Counted from the first letter of the stretch, positions 53,376 through 61,220 are shown. The stretch is 64,000 nt of DNA from Eggerthia catenaformis OT 569 = DSM 20559 (GCF_000340375.1 NZ_KB446647.1:207875-271874), one strand, 5' to 3'. Made by a program: numbers and translations. The notes: generated by a model not told the origin, from the letters alone.

Positions 53376-54638
53376 ATGCTTTTAATAAAGAATGGTAGAG
53401 TTATTGACCCAAGTCTACAAATTGATAGAGTGATGGATATTTTGGTTGAAGATGGGATAATTAAGAAACTGGGACAAATTAAAGGTAATTACAAAACTAT
53501 TGATGCATCAGGACTGGTAGTTGCTCCGGGACTGGTGGATGCTCATGTGCATTTCAGGGATCCTGGATTTACATATAAGGAAGATCTTGAAAGTGGCTCT
53601 AAGGCAGCTATTGCCGGTGGTTTTACAACAGTTGTTTTAATGGCTAATACATCTCCGGCTGTAGATTGTTTAGATGTATATCATGATATTATGAATCGTG
53701 CACAAAATCTTCCTTTATCTATTCATCAGTGTGCTAATGTTACCCTTGGTCTTAAAGGAAAAGAATTGACTGATATGGAAGCATTTTATCAGGCAGGAGT
53801 ATGTGGCTTTACTGATGATGGTATCCCAATAGGTGATCCGCAGATTTTATTAAAAGCTTTTGAATATTCGCACAGGTTTGATCTTCCTATATCTCTTCAT
53901 GAGGAAGATGCTCAGTTGATTGGATCTTCAGGTGTTAATGAAGGAGAAGTAAGCAGACAGCTAGGAATTAAGGGAGCATGTAAAGAAGCAGAAGAGGTGC
54001 TTATTGCTCGTGATTGCATTCTTGCTAAAAAAACAGGTGCAAAAATAGATATTCAACATTTATCTAGCGGAATGAGTGTTGATATCATTCAATTAATGAA
54101 AAAACTGGGAGTTAATGTTTATTGTGAGGTAACCCCTCAGCATTTATGTTTGACAGAAAAAGATGTTCTTAAATATGGTGCTTATGCTAAAATAAATCCG
54201 CCTTTTAGGACAGAAGAAGATCGTCTCAAACTTATTTGGGGACTTAAAAATGATATTATTGACATGATTGTAACTGATCATGCTCCTCACAGTAAAGAAG
54301 AGAAAGAGAGAGGTATCGATAAGGCCCCAAGTGGAATGATTGGATTAGAGACATCATTAGCTTTGGTTATTACTCATTTAGTTGAGCCCGGTCATTTAAC
54401 TTTAACTAAAGCATTAGAAAAAATGACTATTAATCCGGCAAAATTCTACAAATTTGATTGCGGAACACTTCAAATAGGTAAAAAAGCTGATATTGTGATT
54501 TTTGATCCACATGAAAAATGGACTGTAAGCTTAAATGATTTTAAGGGAAAATCAGTAAATTCACCATTTATCGGTCATGAGCTGACCGGTAGAGTAAAAT
54601 ATACTATTCATCATGGGAATATTGTCTATTCACATTAA
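53376..54638 (+). CDS. pyrC: Dihydroorotase (class I)
   Basis: A 420-residue zinc amidohydrolase closing the ring of carbamoyl-aspartate in pyrimidine synthesis. Ligands are visible in GLVDAHVHFRDPGFTYKEDL, ISLHEEDAQLIG, IDIQHLSSG and MIVTDHAPHSKEEK; the end (KADIVIFDPHEKW) closes the small composite domain. AAAGGAGG precedes the ATG. Unlike many Firmicutes it is not within a pyr operon, and no PyrR attenuator is seen in its short leader. Confidence 0.95.
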   Translation: MLLIKNGRVIDPSLQIDRVMDILVEDGIIKKLGQIKGNYKTIDASGLVVAPGLVDAHVHFRDPGFTYKEDLESGSKAAIAGGFTTVVLMANTSPAVDCLDVYHDIMNRAQNLPLSIHQCANVTLGLKGKELTDMEAFYQAGVCGFTDDGIPIGDPQILLKAFEYSHRFDLPISLHEEDAQLIGSSGVNEGEVSRQLGIKGACKEAEEVLIARDCILAKKTGAKIDIQHLSSGMSVDIIQLMKKLGVNVYCEVTPQHLCLTEKDVLKYGAYAKINPPFRTEEDRLKLIWGLKNDIIDMIVTDHAPHSKEEKERGIDKAPSGMIGLETSLALVITHLVEPGHLTLTKALEKMTINPAKFYKFDCGTLQIGKKADIVIFDPHEKWTVSLNDFKGKSVNSPFIGHELTGRVKYTIHHGNIVYSH

Positions 54639-54660
54639 TCATTTGAAAGAATTTTATTGA

Positions 54661-54689
54661 TTGACATTATATTTATAGATAATTACAAT
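54661..54689 (+). promoter_or_regulatory. Strong promoter of a short RNA or leader
   Basis: TTGACA, 17-base spacer, TACAAT, the best-matching -35/-10 pair in the window, lying 127 bases before the next start codon. Confidence 0.7.
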
Positions 54690-54695
54690 GTTAAT

Positions 54696-54800
54696 TGTTA
54701 AGAATAGGTAAATATTGTTATGTTGCTTATATATCTTAAGTCTATAAGCAATACTAATGAGATGTTAATAAATAAAGAGGACTTTTCCTCTTTATTTATT
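54696..54800 (+). ncRNA. Candidate small RNA or attenuated leader
   Basis: From the likely start near 54696 the RNA would hold a 9-base-pair hairpin (TTGCTTATA at 54723-54731 with TATAAGCAA at 54743-54751) and end at the terminator at 54769-54800, about 105 bases long. No open frame of note and no known riboswitch core is seen. It may be a free small RNA or a conditional leader of the DUF2974 gene. Confidence 0.45.
54769..54800 (+). terminator. Terminator upstream of the DUF2974 gene
   Basis: AATAAAGAGG / CCTCTTTATT with a 6-base loop and a TTATT tail; it ends 3 bases before the ribosome site of the next gene. Confidence 0.8.
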
Positions 54801-54816
54801 ATAAGGGGATGATACT

Positions 54817-55956
54817 TTGATTCAGGAAAATATTTTTACTTATTTAAGATTTAGAGGTTCAATTGATTTTAAGGATGATCCTTTTAATGAGATAGATGCA
54901 ATGATTTTTTCAATACTATCTTATATAGATTTTAGTGATTTTTATTATGAAGGCATTAGCATTAATGAAGTTTATTTAGCTCTTGTCCGCAATGATAATG
55001 CTAATAGTGATGATGAAGAAAAAACCAAACAGAGAAATAAAGAACTGATTTATCTGATGACACAGTCAAAAAGATTTTCTCAGGTTAAATTTTATCATTA
55101 TTGTGATCAGACAAGTTATGAAGATATTATTCAGTTTTCCGGTATTCATATAGAATATACTAAAAATCACTATTTTATTGCTTTCAGAGGAACTGATAAT
55201 AGTTTAACCGGATGGAAAGAAAACTGGATGATGATCTATATGACTTCTGTACCTGCTCAGCTATCTGCTGTAGATTATTTAAATTCTACAATTGATTGTT
55301 CTTTTAAGGGCCATTTTAAGAAATATATTATCGGCGGACATTCTAAGGGAGGAAATTTAGCTTTATTCGGTGCCTTAAATTGTCAAAATAGAACAGTTGA
55401 AAAGATAAATGAATTTTATCTTTTTGATAGCCCCGGTCTTAAAGAAAGCTTTCATTATACTGAAAGATATAATAAAATTAAAAAAAAGATTCATGCTTTT
55501 ACTCCTGAATTTTCTATTATTGCGATGACATTTGAATATGCTGAATTGGGGCACATGGTTGCAAGTTTTGAAGAAGGGTTAAATCAGCATTATGGTGAAA
55601 ACTGGATCGTTGATGGAAATCATTTTAAGGAAGCTGTTTATCGTAATGAGGAAAGTATTCGAATAGAAAAAATCTTTAAGAAATGGCTTGAACGTATTCC
55701 TAATGATCAAAGAGAAATATTTGTGGAAAGTCTTTTTATTGTTTTAGAAAAAGCTAATATCGTAACAATGACTGATTTCTCAAACATGAACTTTAGAAAT
55801 ATATTTGCTATTATGAAAGCTATGACAGCCTTGTCAAAAGAGCATAGAATACTTATCATTAAAATATTATCTTTATTAGCAGCTATTACCGGTAAGAGCA
55901 TGCTTAAACATATGGAGGGGAAAAATAATGCTAAAACTAGGAACAAAAGCACCTGA
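54817..55956 (+). CDS. DUF2974 (Mbeg1-like) hydrolase-fold protein
   Basis: A 379-residue alpha/beta-hydrolase-like protein of the DUF2974 family. YFIAFRGTDNSLTGWKENWM and IIGGHSKGGNLALFGALNC (lipase-type nucleophile elbow, Ser in GHSKGG near residue 172) are typical, as is EFYLFDSPGL. A C-terminal helical part (about 290-375) follows. No signal peptide is seen. The start is TTG 54817 behind AAGGGGAT; no closer ATG fits. It overlaps bcp by 29 bases, making a compact operon with bcp and yaaA. A lipase-like activity is inferred from fold only. Confidence 0.85.
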   Translation: MIQENIFTYLRFRGSIDFKDDPFNEIDAMIFSILSYIDFSDFYYEGISINEVYLALVRNDNANSDDEEKTKQRNKELIYLMTQSKRFSQVKFYHYCDQTSYEDIIQFSGIHIEYTKNHYFIAFRGTDNSLTGWKENWMMIYMTSVPAQLSAVDYLNSTIDCSFKGHFKKYIIGGHSKGGNLALFGALNCQNRTVEKINEFYLFDSPGLKESFHYTERYNKIKKKIHAFTPEFSIIAMTFEYAELGHMVASFEEGLNQHYGENWIVDGNHFKEAVYRNEESIRIEKIFKKWLERIPNDQREIFVESLFIVLEKANIVTMTDFSNMNFRNIFAIMKAMTALSKEHRILIIKILSLLAAITGKSMLKHMEGKNNAKTRNKST

Positions 55957-56380
55957 TTTCAAGTTGGAAGATCAAAAGGGAGAAGTACACCAATTAAGTG
56001 ATTATTTAGGAAAGAAAGTTATTCTTTATTTTTATCCTAAAGATAATACATCAGGCTGTACAAAACAGGCATGTGGTTTTGCACAGGTTTATCCTGATAT
56101 TCTGGAAAAAAATGCTGTTATTTTGGGAGTCAGTAAAGATTCAGTAAAATCACATAAGAAATTTCAGGAAAAATATAATCTTCCCTTTACATTATTAGCT
56201 GATCCGGATCATAAAGTCATTGAAGCTTATGATGTATGGAAAGAAAAAAAGATGTATGGAAAGACATATATGGGAATTGTACGTTCAACTTATCTGATTA
56301 ATGAAGAAGGAATAATTGAAAAAGCATTAGAGAAAGTCAAGCCTGCTGATAATCCAAAAGAAATGGCTGAAATGCTATGA
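55928..56380 (+). CDS. bcp: Thiol peroxidase of the Bcp/PrxQ type
   Basis: A 150-residue peroxiredoxin that reduces peroxides with thioredoxin. The peroxidatic Cys and the resolving Cys are in ILYFYPKDNTSGCTKQACGF, five residues apart as in PrxQ. GGAGGGG precedes the ATG at 55928, inside the end of the DUF2974 gene. The stop overlaps the yaaA start (ATGA), so translation is coupled. Confidence 0.95.
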   Translation: MLKLGTKAPDFKLEDQKGEVHQLSDYLGKKVILYFYPKDNTSGCTKQACGFAQVYPDILEKNAVILGVSKDSVKSHKKFQEKYNLPFTLLADPDHKVIEAYDVWKEKKMYGKTYMGIVRSTYLINEEGIIEKALEKVKPADNPKEMAEML

Positions 56381-57123
56381 GAATTATTTTATCACCGGCT
56401 AAAAATATGATCTTTGATGATTCTCTGGGATATTCCGATTTACCTGTTTATTTAACAAAAAGTTATAAATTATTAAATTATCTTCAATCATTAAGCTATG
56501 AAGAATTAAAAGAATTATGGAAATGTAATGATAAATTAGTTTTATTGAATCAGGAAAGAATTAGAATGATGAATTTAAAACAGGCTTTATCACCAGCTGT
56601 CTTAAGCTATGATGGACTTGTTTTTAAACATATGGCTCCACAAATATTCAGTACCGGTGCTTTTGATTATATACAAAAGCATTTAAGAATATTATCAGCA
56701 TTTTATGGTGTCTTAAAACCTTTAGATGGAATTTGTTTATATCGTCTTGAAATGCAATCCAGAGCAGGGATTAATGATACTAAAAGTCTTTATGACTATT
56801 GGGATGATTTAATCTATAGAGAAGTTATTGATGAAGATCATTTGATTATTAATCTGGCTTCTAAAGAGTATTCCAAGTGTGTTGAAAACTATCTTCAAGA
56901 AAATGATCATATGATTCATATTGTTTTTGGCGAGTATAAAGAAGGAAAGATCATTACTAAAGCTACTAAAGCAAAGATGGCAAGAGGGGCAATGGTTAGA
57001 TTTATGGCTGAAAACCGGATTGCCGATAAAGAGGATATAAAAAAATTTAATGATTATCATTATTTATTTGATGACAGTTTAAGTACTGAATCTTTGTATT
57101 ATTTTATTGAAAATAAAGAATAA
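56377..57123 (+). CDS. yaaA: Peroxide stress protein YaaA (DUF328)
   Basis: A 248-residue protein of the YaaA family, which in E. coli lowers free iron and protects DNA and proteins during peroxide stress. The start MRIILSPAKNM, the middle LSPAVLSYDGLVFKHMAPQI, and YDYWDDLIYREV, NLASKEYSKCVENYL and KMARGAMVRFMAENR are hallmarks. It shares an ATGA overlap with bcp, a logical pairing of peroxide removal and iron control. Confidence 0.93.
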   Translation: MRIILSPAKNMIFDDSLGYSDLPVYLTKSYKLLNYLQSLSYEELKELWKCNDKLVLLNQERIRMMNLKQALSPAVLSYDGLVFKHMAPQIFSTGAFDYIQKHLRILSAFYGVLKPLDGICLYRLEMQSRAGINDTKSLYDYWDDLIYREVIDEDHLIINLASKEYSKCVENYLQENDHMIHIVFGEYKEGKIITKATKAKMARGAMVRFMAENRIADKEDIKKFNDYHYLFDDSLSTESLYYFIENKE

Positions 57124-57132
57124 GCATATTAT

Positions 57133-57160
57133 TTGAGAATAATAGAGAACTTAGTATAAT
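57133..57160 (+). promoter_or_regulatory. Promoter of the thioredoxin-like gene
   Basis: TTGAGA, 16-base spacer, TATAAT, 18 bases before the ATG. Confidence 0.72.
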
Positions 57161-57178
57161 AAAAAAGAGGTGAAAACT

Positions 57179-57457
57179 ATGAAAAAAATTACAATGTTTT
57201 ATTTAGATGATTGTGGTTATTGTCATAAGGCACATAAAGCTTTAGAAGAATTGTATGCTGAGAATCCTGATTATGAAAAAATCGAGATTCATGCTGTTGA
57301 AGAATCAAAGGAACCTGAATTTGCGGATAAATTTGATTATTATGCCACTCCTACATTTTATGTAGATGATCAGAAAATTTTTGAAGCACATATTGGTATG
57401 ACTTATGAACAAATAAAAAAAGAGGTTAAAAAAGTATTGGATATTGCAATTAATTAG
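57179..57457 (+). CDS. Thioredoxin/glutaredoxin-like protein
   Basis: A 92-residue thioredoxin-fold protein. The redox motif is CGYC in FYLDDCGYCHKAHKALEE, and the cis-Pro loop is YYATPTFYVDD. It is short and resembles glutaredoxin-like thioredoxins that reduce disulfides or act with peroxiredoxins. GAGGTG precedes the ATG at 57179; an upstream in-frame codon lies inside that site. It has its own promoter although it follows yaaA closely. Confidence 0.85.
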   Translation: MKKITMFYLDDCGYCHKAHKALEELYAENPDYEKIEIHAVEESKEPEFADKFDYYATPTFYVDDQKIFEAHIGMTYEQIKKEVKKVLDIAIN

Positions 57458-57481
57458 GCATATGGTATGCCTAATTAATTG
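57447..57481 (+). repeat. Perfect 16-base-pair hairpin over a stop codon
   Basis: Arms CAATTAATTAGGCATA and TATGCCTAATTAATTG with a 3-base loop enclose the stop codon of the thioredoxin-like gene. No T tract follows, so it may stabilise or process the mRNA between two genes rather than end it. Confidence 0.65.
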
Positions 57482-57497
57482 TATAGTGAGGCTTAAT

Positions 57498-57872
57498 ATG
57501 AATTTTGAAGAAAAAGAAGAACTCTTATTAGATATTTATAATAAAGGGTATCAGAATGGTAATGAACAGGGGACTCTTTCAGGATATAATAAAGGTGCTC
57601 ATGATATGTATTTGCATCTTTATGAAAAGCTTGTGAAGGCTTTTGGTGAGACTGCTGCAAATAAGCTTTATATTGATTTTTTTGAGAAAGATCAAAGATT
57701 TGATGAGCTTAATGAGCAGGAAGAAATCAATATGCTGGTGGAAATAATAGAACCGTATCTTATTTATAGTGAATCATCACAATCTTATCAGCTAAAAGAA
57801 AATACTCCTCAGGAAATAAAAGAAGCAAAAGAAGAATATGATATACTAACAAAAAAACAGTTGGTTAATTAA
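57498..57872 (+). CDS. Small soluble protein of unknown function
   Basis: A 124-residue protein not assigned to any family. It is acidic and mostly helical, with a Gly-rich segment KGYQNGNEQGTLSGYNKGAH near residues 15-34 reminiscent of YxxG repeat stretches, then helices LYEKLVKAFGETAANKLYID and EEINMLVEIIEPYLI. No signal peptide or membrane helix is seen. GAGG lies before the ATG at 57498. It lies 40 bases after the thioredoxin-like gene beyond a strong hairpin and is probably in the same transcript. Confidence 0.65.
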   Translation: MNFEEKEELLLDIYNKGYQNGNEQGTLSGYNKGAHDMYLHLYEKLVKAFGETAANKLYIDFFEKDQRFDELNEQEEINMLVEIIEPYLIYSESSQSYQLKENTPQEIKEAKEEYDILTKKQLVN

Positions 57873-57911
57873 AATATCCCTTAAAGCCAAAATACTTTAA
57901 GGGATATTTTT
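57872..57911. terminator. Bidirectional terminator
   Basis: AAATATCCCTTAAAG / CTTTAAGGGATATTT with an 8-base loop between convergent genes, with A and T tracts on either side. Confidence 0.9.
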
Positions 57912-58452
57912 ATAATAGACTAAGAATAAATGATTCAACTTCACTCATTTTTACAGTAGGCTCAAATCTTGCGACAACATTGCCTTCACGATCAACAATA
58001 AATTTTGTGAAGTTCCATTTAATATCGGAATTATTCTTATAATCCTTATCAATCTTTTTTAGCATAGCACTCATGGCTAAAGCCTTTACACCTTTACCAA
58101 ATCCTTTAAAAGACTGCTGATTCTTCAGATATTCATATAACTCCAGTGAATTGTTCCCATTGACATCAGATTTTTTCATTTGTGGAAACTGTGTATGATA
58201 GTTTAGTGTACAGAAATCATGAATCTCTTTATCGCTGCCCGGTGTCTGACCGGCAAACTGATTACAGGGAATATCAATTATTTCTAATCCCTGATCATGA
58301 TATTTTTCATACATGCTTTCTATATCTTTATACTGTGGCGTAAAGCCGCATCCGGTAGCTGTATTTACAACCATAACAACCTTATTTTTAAAATCACTCA
58401 TACTTACCGGTTCACCGGCTGCATTGATCACATTATAATCATAAAAATTCAT
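57910..58452 (-). CDS. Glutathione peroxidase-like thiol peroxidase
   Basis: A 180-residue GPx-family peroxidase that, like most bacterial members, probably uses thioredoxin. The catalytic residue is Cys35 in VNTATGCGFTPQYKDI (a Cys codon, not UGA selenocysteine); Gln in IPCNQFAGQTPG and Trp-Asn in KWNFTKFIVDREG complete the site. It is slightly longer than usual because of an insert around KGFGKGVKALAMSAMLKK. It follows trxA by 12 bases on the same strand, so a peroxidase and its likely reductant share one transcript. Confidence 0.92.
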   Translation of the reverse strand: MNFYDYNVINAAGEPVSMSDFKNKVVMVVNTATGCGFTPQYKDIESMYEKYHDQGLEIIDIPCNQFAGQTPGSDKEIHDFCTLNYHTQFPQMKKSDVNGNNSLELYEYLKNQQSFKGFGKGVKALAMSAMLKKIDKDYKNNSDIKWNFTKFIVDREGNVVARFEPTVKMSEVESFILSLL

Positions 58453-58464
58453 TATAAAAACCTC

Positions 58465-58782
58465 CTATAATAATGCATCCAGTTTAGCTGTAAGGATATT
58501 TTTACCAATAGCTCCTAAAGCCTCATCTTTTACTTGCCCATTTTTAAATAATTTGAAATTCGGGATACTCATAACGCCATATTTAGCGGCCAATTCAGGT
58601 TCTTGATCCACATTGATTTTTACAATCTTTGCTTTTCCTTTATAGTCTTTTTCAATAGAATCTAATACCGGACCCATCATTTTGCATGGACCACACCAGT
58701 CAGCATAGAAATCAACTAATACCGGAATAGATGATTTAAGTACTTCATTTTCAAATTCATTATTGTTTAAAATTTTTGACAT
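58465..58782 (-). CDS. trxA: Thioredoxin
   Basis: A 105-residue thioredoxin with the active site DFYADWCGPCKMMGPVLD and the cis-Pro segment GVMSIPNFKLF. It reduces disulfides in the cytoplasm. AAAGGAG precedes the ATG. It is the first gene of the trxA-gpx pair, read from a promoter overlapped by a perfect inverted repeat. No thioredoxin reductase gene is next to it. Confidence 0.96.
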   Translation of the reverse strand: MSKILNNNEFENEVLKSSIPVLVDFYADWCGPCKMMGPVLDSIEKDYKGKAKIVKINVDQEPELAAKYGVMSIPNFKLFKNGQVKDEALGAIGKNILTAKLDALL

Positions 58783-58808
58783 AATCTTATCTCCTTTAAT
58801 TAATTACA

Positions 58809-58830
58809 ATTATATTGTACACAATATAAT
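58809..58830. promoter_or_regulatory. Perfect inverted repeat over the trxA promoter
   Basis: Arms ATTATATTGT and ACAATATAAT flank a 2-base centre and cover the -10 box of trxA. The symmetry and placement are those of a repressor operator; the regulator is unknown. Confidence 0.65.
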
Positions 58831-58841
58831 AGGATTGTCAA
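58814..58841 (-). promoter_or_regulatory. trxA promoter
   Basis: On the minus strand TTGACA, 16-base spacer, TACAAT, 32 bases before the trxA start. Confidence 0.72.
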
Positions 58842-58880
58842 CTCATATGTATAAAAAGAAAGTAATTTTATTTTGTGATA

Positions 58881-58909
58881 TTGCTATCATGATAAAGATA
58901 TATTATAAT
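58881..58909 (+). promoter_or_regulatory. Promoter of the flavodiiron protein gene
   Basis: TTGCTA, 17-base spacer, TATAAT. Confidence 0.62.
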
Positions 58910-58943
58910 ATGTAGAGTGAAAAGGAGAGGGGATATAAAGAAT

Positions 58944-60734
58944 ATGAAAGCAATTACGGACTCTATAGAATATGTAGGGGTTAATGATCATCAGATAGAT
59001 TTATTTGAAGGACAATATGCTGTTCCTCATGGAATGGCTTATAATTCTTATGTTATTAAGGATGAAAAAATTGCTGTTATGGATACTGTGGATATTCATT
59101 TTAAACATGAATGGCTGGATCATTTAAGTGCTGCATTAAATGATCGTAAGCCAGATTATTTAATTATTCAGCATATGGAACCTGATCACTCTGCAAATAT
59201 TGAGAATTTTTTAAATGTCTATCCCGAAACAATTCTGGTTGGTAATAATAAGACATTTAATATGCTGGAACGTTTTTTCGGTAAAGAGTTTGGTAAGAAC
59301 AGATTGATTGTTAAAGATGGCGAAGAGTTGTCTTTGGGTATTCATGTGTTAAAGTTTATTTTTGCTCCAATGGTGCATTGGCCTGAAGTTATGATGACTT
59401 ATGATATGCATGATAAGGTTTTTTTCAGTGCTGATGCTTTTGGTAAGTTTGGAGCATTGGATCATGATGAAAAATGGATTGATGAGGCAAGAAGATATTA
59501 TATTGGTATTGTTGGAAAATATGGAATGCAGGTTCAGAGTCTTCTCAAGAAGGCGGAAGCAATTGATATACAGGCTATAGCCCCTTTACATGGTCCTGTA
59601 TTAAAAGAAAATCTTGGCTATTATTTAGATTTATATGATAAATGGTCAAGCTATGCGACAGAGAAGGATGGTATTCTAATTTGTTATACAAGTGTTTATG
59701 GGCATACTAGGGAAGCTGTTGAAAAGTTTGTAGATATGCTTCAGAAAAATAAATGTCCTGATGTTAAGATTTATGATCTGGCAAGATGTGATATGAGTGC
59801 TGCTGTTGCTGATGCTTTTAGTTATGGCAAGATTGTTTTTGCAACAACAACTTATAATGCAGATATTTTCCCTTATATGAGAGAATATATTGATCATTTA
59901 ACAGAAAGAAATTTTTCTAAGCGTCATATTGCATTTATAGAGAATGGAACATGGGCACCGATGGCTGCCAGAATTATGCAAAAAATGCTGACACCTTGTA
60001 AAAATCTGACTTATGCTGAAACTAAGGTTACTATTAATTCAGCTGTGCATGAAGACAGTATTGAAAGCATGAAGAAATTGGCTGATGAATTATGCAGTGA
60101 GTATATTAATTCTAGTGAGGAAGCTAATAAAAATGACTTAACAGCTTTATTTAGACTAGGTTATGGATTATATGTTGTGACAACTCATGATGGTAAGCAG
60201 GATAATGGCTGTATTGTCAATACTGTTACACAGGTTTCAGAGAATCCGACGAGATTAGCTGTCTGTATTAATAAAAAGAATTATACAGATCATATCATTA
60301 TGAAAACGGGTAAATTAAATGTTAACTGTCTTTCTCAGGAAGCACCATTCAGTGTTTTTGAAAAATATGGTTTTGTTTCCGGGCGTACAAAAGATAAATT
60401 TGCCGGAATGAAAGTATCACGTACAGATAATGGTCTTGTAATACTGCCACAGTATATTAATGCTGTAATGGCTTTAAAAGTTGAACAGACAATTGATTTA
60501 GATAGTCATCATATGTATTTATGTGCTATTGAAGAAGCTCGTGTCCTGTCTAATACTGAAACAATGACTTATACATATTATCAGAATAATGTTAAGCCTA
60601 AACCTGAAACTGAAGGTAAAAAAGGCTGGGTATGTAAGGTATGCGGATATGTTTATGAAGGAGAAGAGTTACCGGATGACTTTATCTGTCCATTATGTAA
60701 ACATGGTGCATCAGACTTTGAAAAGATTAAGTAA
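58944..60734 (+). CDS. Four-domain flavodiiron protein (with flavin reductase and rubredoxin)
   Basis: A 596-residue enzyme reducing O2 to water or NO to N2O. Domains in order: metallo-beta-lactamase-like diiron domain (1-235; iron ligands in IIQHMEPDHSANIENF, APMVHWPEVMMTYD, SADAFGKFGA and PLHGPVLKEN), flavodoxin (240-385; ICYTSVYGHTREAVEKF), a flavin-reductase-like domain (about 393-545; LFRLGYGLYVVTTHDGK, NTVTQVSENPTRLAV), and a C-terminal rubredoxin (about 556-596; WVCKVCGYVYEG and ICPLCKHGA). The fusion carries its own electron chain. The ATG at 58944 follows a Gly-rich ribosome site at 11-base spacing. Confidence 0.95.
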   Translation: MKAITDSIEYVGVNDHQIDLFEGQYAVPHGMAYNSYVIKDEKIAVMDTVDIHFKHEWLDHLSAALNDRKPDYLIIQHMEPDHSANIENFLNVYPETILVGNNKTFNMLERFFGKEFGKNRLIVKDGEELSLGIHVLKFIFAPMVHWPEVMMTYDMHDKVFFSADAFGKFGALDHDEKWIDEARRYYIGIVGKYGMQVQSLLKKAEAIDIQAIAPLHGPVLKENLGYYLDLYDKWSSYATEKDGILICYTSVYGHTREAVEKFVDMLQKNKCPDVKIYDLARCDMSAAVADAFSYGKIVFATTTYNADIFPYMREYIDHLTERNFSKRHIAFIENGTWAPMAARIMQKMLTPCKNLTYAETKVTINSAVHEDSIESMKKLADELCSEYINSSEEANKNDLTALFRLGYGLYVVTTHDGKQDNGCIVNTVTQVSENPTRLAVCINKKNYTDHIIMKTGKLNVNCLSQEAPFSVFEKYGFVSGRTKDKFAGMKVSRTDNGLVILPQYINAVMALKVEQTIDLDSHHMYLCAIEEARVLSNTETMTYTYYQNNVKPKPETEGKKGWVCKVCGYVYEGEELPDDFICPLCKHGASDFEKIK

Positions 60735-60755
60735 GCAGGATTTTCCTGCTTTTTA
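60733..60755 (+). terminator. Terminator of the flavodiiron protein gene
   Basis: AGCAGGA / TCCTGCT with a short loop and a T5 run, overlapping the stop codon. Confidence 0.9.
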
Positions 60756-60756
60756 A

Positions 60757-60785
60757 TTGCTTAATAAAACATTTATTTATATAAT
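60757..60785 (+). promoter_or_regulatory. Promoter of the GtrA-like gene
   Basis: TTGCTT, 17-base spacer, TATAAT, 18 bases before the ATG. Confidence 0.65.
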
Positions 60786-60803
60786 ATAAAACAGGTGAAA
60801 ATA

Positions 60804-61199
60804 ATGATTATTGAATTAATTAAATATACAATTGGCGGTATTAGTAGTTCTGCTGCTGAATATTTTTCATATCTTATTTGTTTGAAGTATTTGATGATAA
60901 CACCTTATCTGAGTGTTATTGTCGGCTTTATTGTGAGTACGCTTGTTTCCTTTGTATTTAATGAATTTATTGTTTATAAGAAGAGGGATGGAGAAAAAAG
61001 AAATAGGTTATTTTCTTTAGGGAAAAATTTTATGACATATTTTTCTACAGGTATTATTTTAAAAGAAATTTTACTTTATATATTTTTAAAAGTATTTTCT
61101 GTTTCTGCAGATTCAGCTTTGATTTATATTCTTATTATTATTGCTCCTTTAAATTATCTTATTACTAAATACTGGGCTTTTAAGACAAAGAAAGTATGA
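60804..61199 (+). CDS. GtrA-like membrane protein
   Basis: A 131-residue protein with four hydrophobic helices (about 5-30, 35-55, 72-95, 100-120), a size and pattern typical of GtrA proteins, which are thought to flip lipid-linked sugars for wall or surface polysaccharides. FIVSTLVSFVFNEFIVYK and the end YLITKYWAFKTKK match the family ends. AGGTG precedes the ATG at 60804. No glycosyltransferase partner lies beside it. Confidence 0.85.
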   Translation: MIIELIKYTIGGISSSAAEYFSYLICLKYLMITPYLSVIVGFIVSTLVSFVFNEFIVYKKRDGEKRNRLFSLGKNFMTYFSTGIILKEILLYIFLKVFSVSADSALIYILIIIAPLNYLITKYWAFKTKKV

Positions 61200-61220
61200 T
61201 ATTTAATTACGTATTTCATT

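Noticed and set aside
57910-58452. Possible selenocysteine glutathione peroxidase
   Set aside because: The catalytic residue is encoded by a Cys codon, no in-frame TGA exists, and no SECIS-like hairpin is needed.
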